Assembly: GCA_903832395.1 (NCBI GenBank)
Contig: CAILBF010000128.1
Coordinates: 1-13,275 of the forward strand
DNA length: 13,275 nt
Direction of reading: 5' to 3'
Source: an uncultured Actinomycetes bacterium
GTDB taxonomy: Bacteria; Actinomycetota; Actinomycetes; Nanopelagicales; Nanopelagicaceae
Shown: piece after piece, positions 7,016 to 13,275 of the stretch
Position numbering within the stretch: position 1 is the first letter of the stretch
How the letters are laid out: the number at the start of each line of letters is the position of its first letter
Notes under the pieces: generated by a model
What the model was told of the DNA's origin: nothing
Database searches by the model: none
What the model saw: the letters and a program-made list of their open reading frames with translations, nothing else
Position numbers and translations under genes: made by a program

Positions 7016-10000
7016 TTCGAAGTTCCCTTACATCCAGGGTATCTGCTACATCCATAAAAGCTTCCGTACTTTCCGCTTCTTCTCGTCATGCCTGAACCGC
7101 ATTTTGGGCACTTGCGCTTTCCTGGAGTCCCCTTAGAGCTCACTGAACTACCTTTGCAATGCTTGCAAAACCTTCCTATGCCACTGCTCAAAGAAGCATC
7201 CTTAAATTCGCTCAAAGTCCTAACCTCTTTGCACTTCGGGCATTCCTTCATGTCGCCACTTTGAAGGTTCTCTATCGTTTCGTGAATTTTGAACATTAGT
7301 GGGTTCACTTGAACTTCAGGCTTCGTTAGAGCGGTTAGTCTCCTGTTGAGAACTTCAACAGGGTTCTCTCCAGAATTGAATTTGTTGATGCGGAGGAACT
7401 TATATCCGTAACTTTCCAGGACTTTCTGTCGGTAGACATCTCCGTCTGACATGTAATGCTCGTAGTTATAAGCATTAACCATATTTGAGTTAGCAAAATG
7501 CTCTGAGAAACCGTCATACTCGATAATTATTTTCTTTTCCCTATTTTCGGATTCCTTAAAAGCCAAGAGGAAGTCGACTTTGTACATAGGGTGTGTATAA
7601 GTAGGGTCAAGCTGCTTTAAGTACTTCCCAATCTCGAATTGCGGGATGAAAGTAATTTTATCTTTATGGGACTTCCAGAATGTCGTCTGATAAAACCAGT
7701 TCAATACTTCGGCTTCCATTCCTGAAGAAGCGTCAGTTTCCGAAGCTAGCCTTTCGACTTTGGCTTCATCAAGAACAAATTTATAGTGTCTCAAAGCCTC
7801 GCCGATTGAGCCATTAAATTTATCCAGAGGCTTACTGAGGACGAAGTGAAGACATTCTTTACCGCGGCTAAATCCAACATTAAGTCTTTGAGCTTTTATT
7901 TGACCATCTTCTTCAATGTCCACATTGCTTAGGTCCTTTATAAAAACTCCCCAAAGTTTGTCGCTATGTTCAGTTGCAACCATTGAGTAAAAAATAATAT
8001 CTCGCTCCTCGCCCTGACATGTATCGAATGTCATGATTTTGAGCTGGAAATCTTCAAAGAAGAAATCACGTTCAGGTAGTTTGCTTATTTCCTCTTGCAA
8101 CAATTTTTGCTGATTTGTATGAGGCGTGATGATTCCTACTGATAAGACATTCTTCTGTGTTTTAAGTTTCTGCAACTCATTAATAATAAAATGGACTTCG
8201 GCTAGATTCGTGTTGGGGTAAACCTCGTCTTTCACATTGGATTTAACCTGTGAAAATTTGATAACATCATCAATACTCTTTCCACGAATCTTCATAACCT
8301 GAAGGCTGTCGCGGTAGAAATACTTATTGGAGTAAGAAATGATTTCCTTATAACCGCGGAAATGCTTAATCAATTGCATATTGTAATTGCTAATAAACTC
8401 GAAAAAATCGAGCACAGATGTTTTAATATTGAACTTACCAAGACGTATAAGTTGACTCGCGTCGGTAGATACATTTCGCTTAAATGAACTTTCCAGTCTT
8501 GAAAGGTACTCGCGATTCGTGTCCGAACGGGCTTGGTTTGCTTTGATATTGCTAAACTGCTTGCGGTCTCCAAGAATTAATACTTTATTTGCTCGTATGA
8601 GGGCAGGAAAGGCTTGAGCCAAGCTCACTTGAGAAGCTTCATCAATTATAAGTAAATCAAACATTTGATGGTGAAGCGGAATGTATTCAGCAAAATCGCG
8701 AATACCCGCCAGGATGCATGGGAAAGCTGAACTAAGCTGGGCAAATTGCTGCTTAGGGAACTTTTGCTTAGCCTTAATAATGCTCTTCAAAGTCTCTGCA
8801 TCATTCTTATTGTTCTCATAGAAATCAATAACTCTTCCATCAAGTTGATGAGCTACTTTTGTGATAACAAGCTGTTCAATATTCCGCTTTCGAGCTGCAT
8901 AATCAACGTCGGGTATCCTACTGAATTCACTACTTATTTTCTGTTGAAGAATCACATATCGCACCTGGGCTTCAAATGTCTCTTGGTCTAGAGAAATCAA
9001 TTTGTTTGAAATTAGTGAGTCATTGGTCTTTACATCTAATTTAAGTTTTTTGCTTGTAATCGGGTATGCCTTGAGTAATTCAGGTAACTCTCCAGCGGCT
9101 TGTAATGCCTCATGATTGTTAACTAGCCACTCACTGAGAGACTTAACACTAGTGAGCAAGTGCACCAAAGCTACAAAATCAAAACTCGTAAGTGATTCAG
9201 CATTTGCAGCATCACCCATCTTCTTGATGCTTGCAAGTACTTTATAAGAGTCTCTAATCGTCGTAAGGATTGTGCTAGGAGCTGCCCCTTCATATTCAAA
9301 GCTATCCACGAATTCTGCATCAATGGAAGCCAATTTTTTCTTAGAGAACGAGTAGCCGACAATCGGTTTTTTGCATTGGGCGTATTTAGAGAGGAATCCT
9401 AGAAGGGTTGCGGTTTGCCCAGCCTGAAAATTCTTAAAATTGGACAAACCCTCAAGCAATTGTGGGGTAGTGGAAGTTGATTTTTCTAGAATCTCTTTAG
9501 CTACTAATAGGGCAGAAACAATGACTGATAGGTCGGTAATATTCCCTATCTTGGTATTTAAAGCATTACAAATCCTTTTCAAAGACTTATCTTCAAATAA
9601 TTCCAACCAAGCGTGCATTCCGTAGCGGATGGAATCAATGTCGTACCCTCCTTGAGGATTCAACTGGACTTCGTCTAAATCAAAAACAAATTTGGTTTTG
9701 GCAAATTTCTCTTCAAGAAGATTTAATTCGTTGATTTCTAGTAAGTCAACATCACCATAAGCGAGACTTTCGAGTTCTATATCCTGTTTGAGGCTTGTGC
9801 TTGATTGAAAAATACTTTCATCCAAGAACTCAATATCCTTTTTTACTGCCCTGTAATGGGTCTTAATATCGTTGATAGAGGATTTAGAAAGTATCTGGGA
9901 ATAGGTATTCCCAGTCTTTCCTAACCTTAAGATTGGATTTTGGAAATTCTGGTCGAAGCGAACTTTATTCATAGTCTCAGTAATATTCTTTTCCACTACA

Positions 10001-11523
10001 TCCAAAGCCTCCTTCTTATCTGAAAGCACAAGAACAGACTTAGACTTTAAAATCGCATCAAAGATAATTGCTGTAATCGTATGACTCTTACCAGTTCCTG
10101 GTGGACCTTCAACAATTAGGTATTTACTGTTTGGTTTGCTTACTGCATTTAATATCTGCAACTGTTCGCTGTTCAACGGGATTGGGCTCTGAGCAACAAG
10201 TCGGTCAGCCGTTTCGGTCTCATCCCATTCTTTTTCAACTTCCAATCCAACTGGTACTGGATTTTTTTGCAGAAAATCAGTCAGTAATTGATTGAAAGCC
10301 CCTGACAATTCTCCGCCGTCTAACGCAAGTTCTGCAAGTATCTCCTCATAATCGTTGACTAGAGCTTCATCAGACTTATCGAACAATGCAAAAGAGAATG
10401 CATTAGAAATATGGACATCGGCTCCTCGGGCTTGCATTTGTTGCCCTTGAGCAAAGTTAATTGTTCCTTGGAGCTCAAAAAAGTTCTCAATTTCAACGAT
10501 TATTTCTTGAAACACTTGATGTAAATCTGAAGCGTGCTGAGAAATGTAAATAATTCGCTCGCCTATATTTTTAAGCGTACCTTGCGTACCTTTGTTTTTA
10601 TTGAATTCTTGTACTACATATTCAATGGCTTTTTTATTGATATAAATTTGAGAGTCGAATTCTAATTGATAAGTCTCTTGTGTCTTTACTATATTTATTG
10701 GAATATAAAATAGCGGGTATTTTGTATTGTGAAATGTAATGTCACCAAAGTAGAGATAAAAATCCTGCTTATCGAGAATCGCTCGATTATTTTCTAATTC
10801 CTGAACATCATGGAACAGGTCAGCCACTTTGAGGTCTTCGAAGTGCGTGGTCAGAGTGGTCTTCAAATAGTCCAAAGTGATGACTGAATTCAATTCAAAC
10901 TTAATCTCGAGCGAATCCTTGGCTATTAGGCGCCTCAATATTTCAGCTATTTTGTTTTCAATCTCTCCAATAAAAATTGACACAAGCTCCTGCTCAAGCA
11001 TAAAAATGTCATCTTGGTCCCCCAGTTCGCCATTAGTCAGAGGCTTTTCAAGACTTGATATGAAGGGGTGGACCATCTCGGCATAAAATGCAGTTCCTGC
11101 AGCTTCTAAGGTCGATGTGAATGCAACGTCAAAATCATCTTTATGCAGAACCGATTCCTGTTCCACGCGGAGGGCTACGGAATCGAGCAAGGTTTCAAAC
11201 TGACTTTTTGAAATTTTACTTATTTGGAGTGCGATTAACTCCAGTACGTTCTTGGGTAGTTTGGTCTTAAATTGTCCCTTTTTGATTTGAAGAATGGTCT
11301 CACTAGGAAATCCATCTCCTACATACTTCGAAATGACGGGATAAAAAGTCTCATACTTTTTAAGACCAACACCAACCAGCAAATTGTCAGAATTCCTCAG
11401 ACGGATAGAACGTCGAGGGAGCTTCCGCTTATGGAAATCCGTCTCTAGGAAGTCCATGAAGTACTTAGTCACTTCGCGGAAGAAGTCGAGGGTCCCCGAA
11501 GCAGATTTCTCGGTATTAGCCAT
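7012..11523 (-). CDS. SF1 DNA2/UPF1-like helicase fused to DUF559/Vsr-like nuclease and two zinc fingers
   Basis: The protein has 1503 residues from ATG 11521-11523. An upstream in-frame TTG at 11533-11535 would add four residues but has no Shine-Dalgarno, whereas GGGGA lies five bases before the ATG. Residues 1-470 are unassigned. The helicase core has motif I GPPGTGKS (473-480), motif II DEAS (961-964), motif III GDRKQ (985-989), a motif IV-like HFRGYKEII, motif V TFDTCQGEE (1165-1173) and motif VI RLNVGFSRGK (1213-1222). About 480 residues separate motifs I and II, a large insertion. A PD-(D/E)XK fold of the DUF559/Vsr type follows (Asp1317, Glu1335, Asp1337; IIIEYDG). The C-terminus has a C4 finger (Cys1428, 1431, 1453, 1456) and a topoisomerase-type C4 finger (Cys1472, 1475, 1492, 1498). 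The expected role is ATP-driven translocation and cleavage of foreign DNA. It is the first gene of the operon. Confidence 0.92.
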   Translation of the reverse strand: MANTEKSASGTLDFFREVTKYFMDFLETDFHKRKLPRRSIRLRNSDNLLVGVGLKKYETFYPVISKYVGDGFPSETILQIKKGQFKTKLPKNVLELIALQISKISKSQFETLLDSVALRVEQESVLHKDDFDVAFTSTLEAAGTAFYAEMVHPFISSLEKPLTNGELGDQDDIFMLEQELVSIFIGEIENKIAEILRRLIAKDSLEIKFELNSVITLDYLKTTLTTHFEDLKVADLFHDVQELENNRAILDKQDFYLYFGDITFHNTKYPLFYIPINIVKTQETYQLEFDSQIYINKKAIEYVVQEFNKNKGTQGTLKNIGERIIYISQHASDLHQVFQEIIVEIENFFELQGTINFAQGQQMQARGADVHISNAFSFALFDKSDEALVNDYEEILAELALDGGELSGAFNQLLTDFLQKNPVPVGLEVEKEWDETETADRLVAQSPIPLNSEQLQILNAVSKPNSKYLIVEGPPGTGKSHTITAIIFDAILKSKSVLVLSDKKEALDVVEKNITETMNKVRFDQNFQNPILRLGKTGNTYSQILSKSSINDIKTHYRAVKKDIEFLDESIFQSSTSLKQDIELESLAYGDVDLLEINELNLLEEKFAKTKFVFDLDEVQLNPQGGYDIDSIRYGMHAWLELFEDKSLKRICNALNTKIGNITDLSVIVSALLVAKEILEKSTSTTPQLLEGLSNFKNFQAGQTATLLGFLSKYAQCKKPIVGYSFSKKKLASIDAEFVDSFEYEGAAPSTILTTIRDSYKVLASIKKMGDAANAESLTSFDFVALVHLLTSVKSLSEWLVNNHEALQAAGELPELLKAYPITSKKLKLDVKTNDSLISNKLISLDQETFEAQVRYVILQQKISSEFSRIPDVDYAARKRNIEQLVITKVAHQLDGRVIDFYENNKNDAETLKSIIKAKQKFPKQQFAQLSSAFPCILAGIRDFAEYIPLHHQMFDLLIIDEASQVSLAQAFPALIRANKVLILGDRKQFSNIKANQARSDTNREYLSRLESSFKRNVSTDASQLIRLGKFNIKTSVLDFFEFISNYNMQLIKHFRGYKEIISYSNKYFYRDSLQVMKIRGKSIDDVIKFSQVKSNVKDEVYPNTNLAEVHFIINELQKLKTQKNVLSVGIITPHTNQQKLLQEEISKLPERDFFFEDFQLKIMTFDTCQGEERDIIFYSMVATEHSDKLWGVFIKDLSNVDIEEDGQIKAQRLNVGFSRGKECLHFVLSKPLDKFNGSIGEALRHYKFVLDEAKVERLASETDASSGMEAEVLNWFYQTTFWKSHKDKITFIPQFEIGKYLKQLDPTYTHPMYKVDFLLAFKESENREKKIIIEYDGFSEHFANSNMVNAYNYEHYMSDGDVYRQKVLESYGYKFLRINKFNSGENPVEVLNRRLTALTKPEVQVNPLMFKIHETIENLQSGDMKECPKCKEVRTLSEFKDASLSSGIGRFCKHCKGSSVSSKGTPGKRKCPKCGSGMTRRSGKYGSFYGCSRYPGCKGTSK

Positions 11524-11607
11524 TTGAGTCCCCAAAGAGGTTCATGCGTAAACCCTAACTAGCCCCACCGACAACTCCTAGTAGCTGCCGAATGAATTCC
11601 TTAAATG

Positions 11608-11622
11608 ACCAGCCAGGCTGGT
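11608..11622. promoter_or_regulatory. Operator-like palindrome upstream of the helicase operon
   Basis: ACCAGCC-A-GGCTGGT is a perfect 15-base dyad with a one-base centre, 85-99 bases before the helicase ATG. No T-run follows on the minus strand, so a terminator for the minus-strand genes is unlikely. It fits a dimeric repressor site, but no binding protein is shown. Confidence 0.4.
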
Positions 11623-11635
11623 TTTCGCCTGAAAT

Positions 11636-11678
11636 TGGGACTTTTACTAATACAAAAGGGAAGCGAGCGCATGTCCCA
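11636..11678. repeat. Inverted repeat TGGGAC/GTCCCA enclosing the shared box
   Basis: TGGGAC (11636-11641) and GTCCCA (11673-11678) are perfect 6-base inverted arms. They bracket the GGGAAGCGAGCG-containing box at 11651-11669, which recurs near 13090. The arrangement could be a regulatory hairpin or a protein-bound site in the operon leader; the arms are short enough to be chance. Confidence 0.3.
11651..11669. repeat. Shared box, copy 1 (TACAAAAGGGAAGCGAGCG)
   Basis: This 19-base stretch matches 13082-13099 at all but one substitution and one A insertion. The copies lie 128 bases before the helicase ATG and 253 bases before the ATG at 12829, in the same orientation relative to the genes. It may be a common operator, a promoter part or a recombinase arm site. 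Confidence 0.4.
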
Positions 11679-11790
11679 GAATGTTCAGATTTGTCCAAGT
11701 AGCTACTGCAGTTGTTTAGATGCCTCTATCCAGGCGTACGACCAGGTTTCCATACCCAATCCTCATTTTGATGACTTAACATGAGTTTTC

Positions 11791-11807
11791 CAGTCAATCC
11801 ATGACTG
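11791..11807. promoter_or_regulatory. Operator-like palindrome CAGTCA-N5-TGACTG
   Basis: CAGTCA and TGACTG form a perfect 6+6 dyad around ATCCA, about 90 bases beyond the stop of the HTH gene and about 270 before the helicase ATG. The size and 11-base half-site spacing suit a dimeric HTH protein. Which protein would bind is unknown; the adjacent excisionase-like protein is a natural candidate. Confidence 0.35.
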
Positions 11808-11897
11808 TCTAGTTTGCAAAAAATTACTTATGCAAGATGAAATTCCACTTTTTTGCTACTAGTGACAATCTAATGACCTTGCAAATAGGTCTGCAAG

Positions 11898-12089
11898 CTA
11901 GAACTCCATCACCACCACTGTTCGTTTACTTTTAATGAAATCTTGAATCTGTTCATTGGTAAATCTTCGATTTCTACCAATTTTTAGACTTTGAATCTCC
12001 TGCCGAGAAATCATGCTGTAGATGGTCCCTCGAGAAACGTGCAGATAATCTGCAACTTGTTTAGGGGTATAAAGGGATGGAGTGTTCAT
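11898..12089 (-). CDS. Small excisionase-family HTH DNA-binding protein
   Basis: The protein has 63 residues from ATG 12087-12089, chosen because AAGGAG lies five bases upstream. A longer frame from GTG at 12128 would add 13 residues but has no good Shine-Dalgarno. Residues 6-52 match the HTH_17/excisionase pattern, a MerR-like winged helix: LYTPKQVADYLHVS, then RGTIYSMISRQEI, SLKIGRNRRF and EQIQDFI. Family members either act as excisionases that steer a tyrosine recombinase or serve as regulators in mobile elements. It lies after the Myb-like gene on the same strand and upstream of the defence operon. With a tRNA-Lys remnant at the other side of the window, an excisionase role is reasonable. 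Repression or activation of the operon is the alternative. Confidence 0.85.
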   Translation of the reverse strand: MNTPSLYTPKQVADYLHVSRGTIYSMISRQEIQSLKIGRNRRFTNEQIQDFIKSKRTVVVMEF

Positions 12090-12094
12090 TAATG

Positions 12095-12100
12095 CTCCTT
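12095..12100 (-). promoter_or_regulatory. Shine-Dalgarno of the HTH gene, deciding its start
   Basis: AAGGAG on the minus strand lies five bases before the ATG at 12087-12089. It is the best ribosome site near this gene and favours the 63-residue form over the longer GTG-initiated one. Confidence 0.7.
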
Positions 12101-12157
12101 GAGACTGTTTGGACTTCAATAATGACACCTATTCAAATGCATGTCTGTCTATAAGCC

Positions 12158-12829
12158 TTAGTAATTCTGTCCGATGATGTTGCCGTACATTCCATATTTG
12201 TACTTATGTTCACGCCACAAGCGAATTGTGGAAGTGTCGACTGAGGTCCAACATTTGCAGGGTCTACTTTCAATTTGATATCCACAGCCAAGGCAGATAG
12301 TCATTAATTCTTTACTCTGGTACGACGGCTTCCCGTTCACCCCTAATTCTTCATAATGACGTTTCTCTGGTCGAACACCTATATGTTCCCAATCCAAGTT
12401 TGAAACTCCAAGAAGGTTGAGCCGCTCGCAGATTGCACGCTTTGTCCGCTGGTGGATGTCGGCTAGCTCATTAATGTTGAAACCTGCTCTCAATCTCTCT
12501 AGGAGTTGTTGCTCTTCCACTGGAGTCCACTTCGACCAAGCGGCAGGACGCTGATTTATGACTTCTCTCTGGTAGTCAAAGGACTTTTGAGCAGTAATAA
12601 CTGGGGAGTCTGCATCGAGGACATTGTGGCGAATGGTGTCGATGTCCTCAGCCAACCAGCTCGCCAGGACTTTCTGGTCATAACTTTCAAAGATGACACA
12701 GCCGCTCTCTAGTTTCATTACCTCGGCGATAACCCAGTGTTTATCGCTAAGAATCTCTTCGCCATCGTGCATATCAATACCAAGCACAGGGCTATGGAAC
12801 TTAACAGCAACTTTGCATTGTCTCAACAT
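12158..12829 (-). CDS. Myb/SANT-like HTH protein with C-terminal zinc ribbon
   Basis: The protein has 223 residues and I do not recognise it as a known family. Residues about 96-142 look like a Myb/SANT-type or trihelix HTH (AWSKWTPVEEQQLLERLRAGF, then INELADIHQRTKRAICERLNLLGV), as seen in actinobacterial and phage DNA-binding proteins. Near the C-terminus, Cys179-x2-Cys182 and Cys191-x-Cys193 suggest a small zinc site. The N-terminal 90 residues are acidic and unassigned. The ATG at 12827-12829 is preceded by AAGGAG with a six-base gap, a strong start. The HTH_17 gene follows after 68 bases, so the two may be co-transcribed. I infer a DNA-binding regulator of the element; no enzymatic motif is visible. 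Confidence 0.75.
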   Translation of the reverse strand: MLRQCKVAVKFHSPVLGIDMHDGEEILSDKHWVIAEVMKLESGCVIFESYDQKVLASWLAEDIDTIRHNVLDADSPVITAQKSFDYQREVINQRPAAWSKWTPVEEQQLLERLRAGFNINELADIHQRTKRAICERLNLLGVSNLDWEHIGVRPEKRHYEELGVNGKPSYQSKELMTICLGCGYQIESRPCKCWTSVDTSTIRLWREHKYKYGMYGNIIGQNY

Positions 12830-12834
12830 ATTTA

Positions 12835-12840
12835 CTCCTT
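12835..12840 (-). promoter_or_regulatory. Shine-Dalgarno of the Myb-like gene
   Basis: AAGGAG on the minus strand is followed by a short A/T-rich spacer and the ATG at 12827-12829. It is one of the two strongest ribosome sites in the window and fixes this start. Confidence 0.7.
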
Positions 12841-12873
12841 GTGGTTTTTTCCCTTGTTTTCGTTTCTTCTTTC

Positions 12874-12997
12874 TACCCGCCGCTAGGCGGGCAATACCCC
12901 GCAGGGGTACTTATCTATTTAGCCTTAAGTGCTTCGTGATTTTGTAAGCCGCTGCGCTAAGAGCGCCTGCGGCGCATTTCCCGCCTAGCGGCGGGTA
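12874..12997. repeat. Cluster of nested GC-rich palindromes
   Basis: Two hairpins, CCCGCC-GCTA-GGCGGG (12876-12891) and CCCGCC-TAGC-GGCGGG (12980-12995), are exact reverse complements of each other. They form 18-base outer inverted arms (12874-12891 with 12980-12997). Between them lie TACCCC-GCA-GGGGTA (12895-12909) and a longer imperfect hairpin, GCCGC-T-GCGCT-AAG-AGCGC-CT-GCGGC (12948-12973). The block is far more GC-rich than its surroundings, which suggests a transferred REP- or MITE-like repeat. On the minus strand it lies 45-170 bases before the Myb-like gene, so it could also affect that transcript. A frame of 64 codons across it looks spurious. Confidence 0.7.
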
Positions 12998-13081
12998 AAA
13001 GAGATAACAATAATTTCTAATAATCCAATGGCAGGGCTCCCCCCTCTGTAGAAAATAGACTGTTCTTGATTGTCTAATCTC

Positions 13082-13099
13082 TACAAAGGGAAGCGAACG
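13082..13099. repeat. Shared box, copy 2 (TACAAAGGGAAGCGAACG)
   Basis: This is the partner of 11651-11669, with one base fewer in the A-run and A for G near the end. It lies upstream of the Myb-like gene, beyond the GC-rich palindrome cluster. Both copies precede minus-strand transcription units, which hints at a shared regulator or recombination function. Confidence 0.4.
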
Positions 13100-13154
13100 A
13101 TTCAAAATTTATTTGCTCTGACAAGTAATTAGCTGGTCAACAGGACTGGGGTAT

Positions 13155-13231
13155 GTAGATGACTCCGTTCTTATCGAAAAGAACCTATGTGTGTGATGCT
13201 CCGAGTCTGCCTTTACGCATGGGTCATCTAC
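13155..13231. ncRNA. Candidate structured element with three-way-junction fold
   Basis: GTAGATGAC (13155-13163) and GTCATCTAC (13223-13231) form a perfect 9-base closing stem. Inside are a hairpin GTTCTT/AAGAAC (13167-13184) and a second arm in which ATGTG (13187-13191) pairs with CGCAT (13216-13220), with one G-U pair. The result is a three-way junction typical of structured RNAs or of single-stranded DNA recombination sites. I do not recognise a known family, and the strand is undecided because the stems work in either. A protein-binding DNA site is an alternative. Confidence 0.4.
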
Positions 13232-13246
13232 GCGGTTATCCCTATT

Positions 13247-13264
13247 GAGAGACCATCATCTCTC
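13247..13264. repeat. Hairpin GAGAGA-N6-TCTCTC
   Basis: These are perfect 6-base inverted arms with a six-base loop, 15 bases beyond the three-way-junction candidate. No T-run follows on either strand within the window, so it is not a classic terminator. It may be part of the same structured region, whose right end may be cut by the window edge. Confidence 0.4.
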
Positions 13265-13275
13265 TTCTGCTCTAG

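Larger units (their letters stand above)
11524..11897. other. Intergenic regulatory region upstream of the defence operon
   Basis: About 370 bases separate the HTH gene from the helicase gene, and no convincing protein gene lies here. It holds two operator-like palindromes and a box shared with the region near 13090 (listed separately), plus four copies of TGCAA (11815, 11831, 11880, 11892), two of which form the CTTGCA/TGCAAG inverted pair at 11878-11897 just after the HTH gene stop. I could not pick a clear sigma-70 promoter. Since the five-gene operon starts downstream, its main promoter should lie here unless it is read through from the HTH genes. Confidence 0.5.

Noticed and set aside
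8746..8991. Plus-strand frames inside the large minus-strand genes, such as this 81-codon one.
   Set aside because: They are opposite-frame shadows of the helicase and neighbouring genes, with no ribosome sites or recognisable products.
11524..11535. A TTG start four codons upstream for the helicase.
   Set aside because: No Shine-Dalgarno precedes it, whereas GGGGA is well placed for the ATG at 11521-11523.
12911..13105. A 64-codon minus-strand reading frame.
   Set aside because: Half of it is translated GC-rich palindrome, it has no good ribosome site, and the product resembles no protein family.
13155..13231. A hammerhead ribozyme or an integron attC site for the junction element.
   Set aside because: The hammerhead core sequences (CUGAUGA, GAAA in the right places) and the attC GTTRRRY/RYYYAAC boxes are absent.
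1..13275. A CRISPR array.
   Set aside because: No set of regularly spaced direct repeats with unique spacers is present, and there are no cas genes.

Overview
The window looks like part of a genomic island in an AT-rich actinobacterium, plausibly a freshwater acI/Nanopelagicales-type lineage. That assignment is an inference from the moderate-to-low GC, a leaderless promoter arrangement (TACAAT six bases before an ATG) and a tRNA 3' end without an encoded CCA. All nine genes I accept lie on the minus strand, so the window reads functionally from right to left.

Layout, left to right. At 77-119 is the 3' part of a tRNA-Lys gene: anticodon loop, T arm and 3' acceptor strand, with no matching 5' half. 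This is what integration into a tRNA 3' end leaves behind, and it suggests an integrated element running rightwards. Next come a two-gene unit of a secreted subtilisin-like protease (1361-2263) and a protein with a SHOCT-like C-terminus (310-1347), then a gap of about 310 bases.

The centre (2575-11523) is a tightly packed five-gene operon, in order of transcription: (i) a 1503-residue SF1 DNA2/UPF1-like helicase fused to a DUF559/Vsr-like nuclease and two C-terminal zinc fingers; (ii) an unrecognised 189-residue helical protein; (iii) a 917-residue MmeI-like type IIL restriction-modification enzyme; (iv) a GIY-YIG (T5orf172-like) domain joined to a RAMA-like domain; (v) a 160-residue PD-(D/E)XK-like nuclease. 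The first three genes are joined by two GTGA stop/start overlaps, genes iv and v overlap by 8 bases, and the gap between iii and iv is 27-28 bases. The likely role is anti-phage or anti-plasmid defence: the MmeI-like enzyme marks self DNA, the RAMA-like domain may read a modification, and three or four nuclease activities plus a helicase destroy unmarked or foreign DNA. I cannot match this five-gene set to a named defence system, so it is the best candidate for something undescribed.

Right of the operon, an intergenic region of about 370 bases carries operator-like palindromes. It is followed by a small excisionase-like HTH protein (11898-12089) and an upstream gene for a Myb/SANT-like HTH plus zinc-ribbon protein (12158-12829). 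The last 445 bases have no credible gene. They hold a cluster of GC-rich nested palindromes (12874-12997), a second copy of a short box also found upstream of the helicase gene, and a candidate three-way-junction structured element (13155-13231). No integrase is visible; if this is an integrative element, the integrase and the intact tRNA-Lys should lie beyond the right edge.
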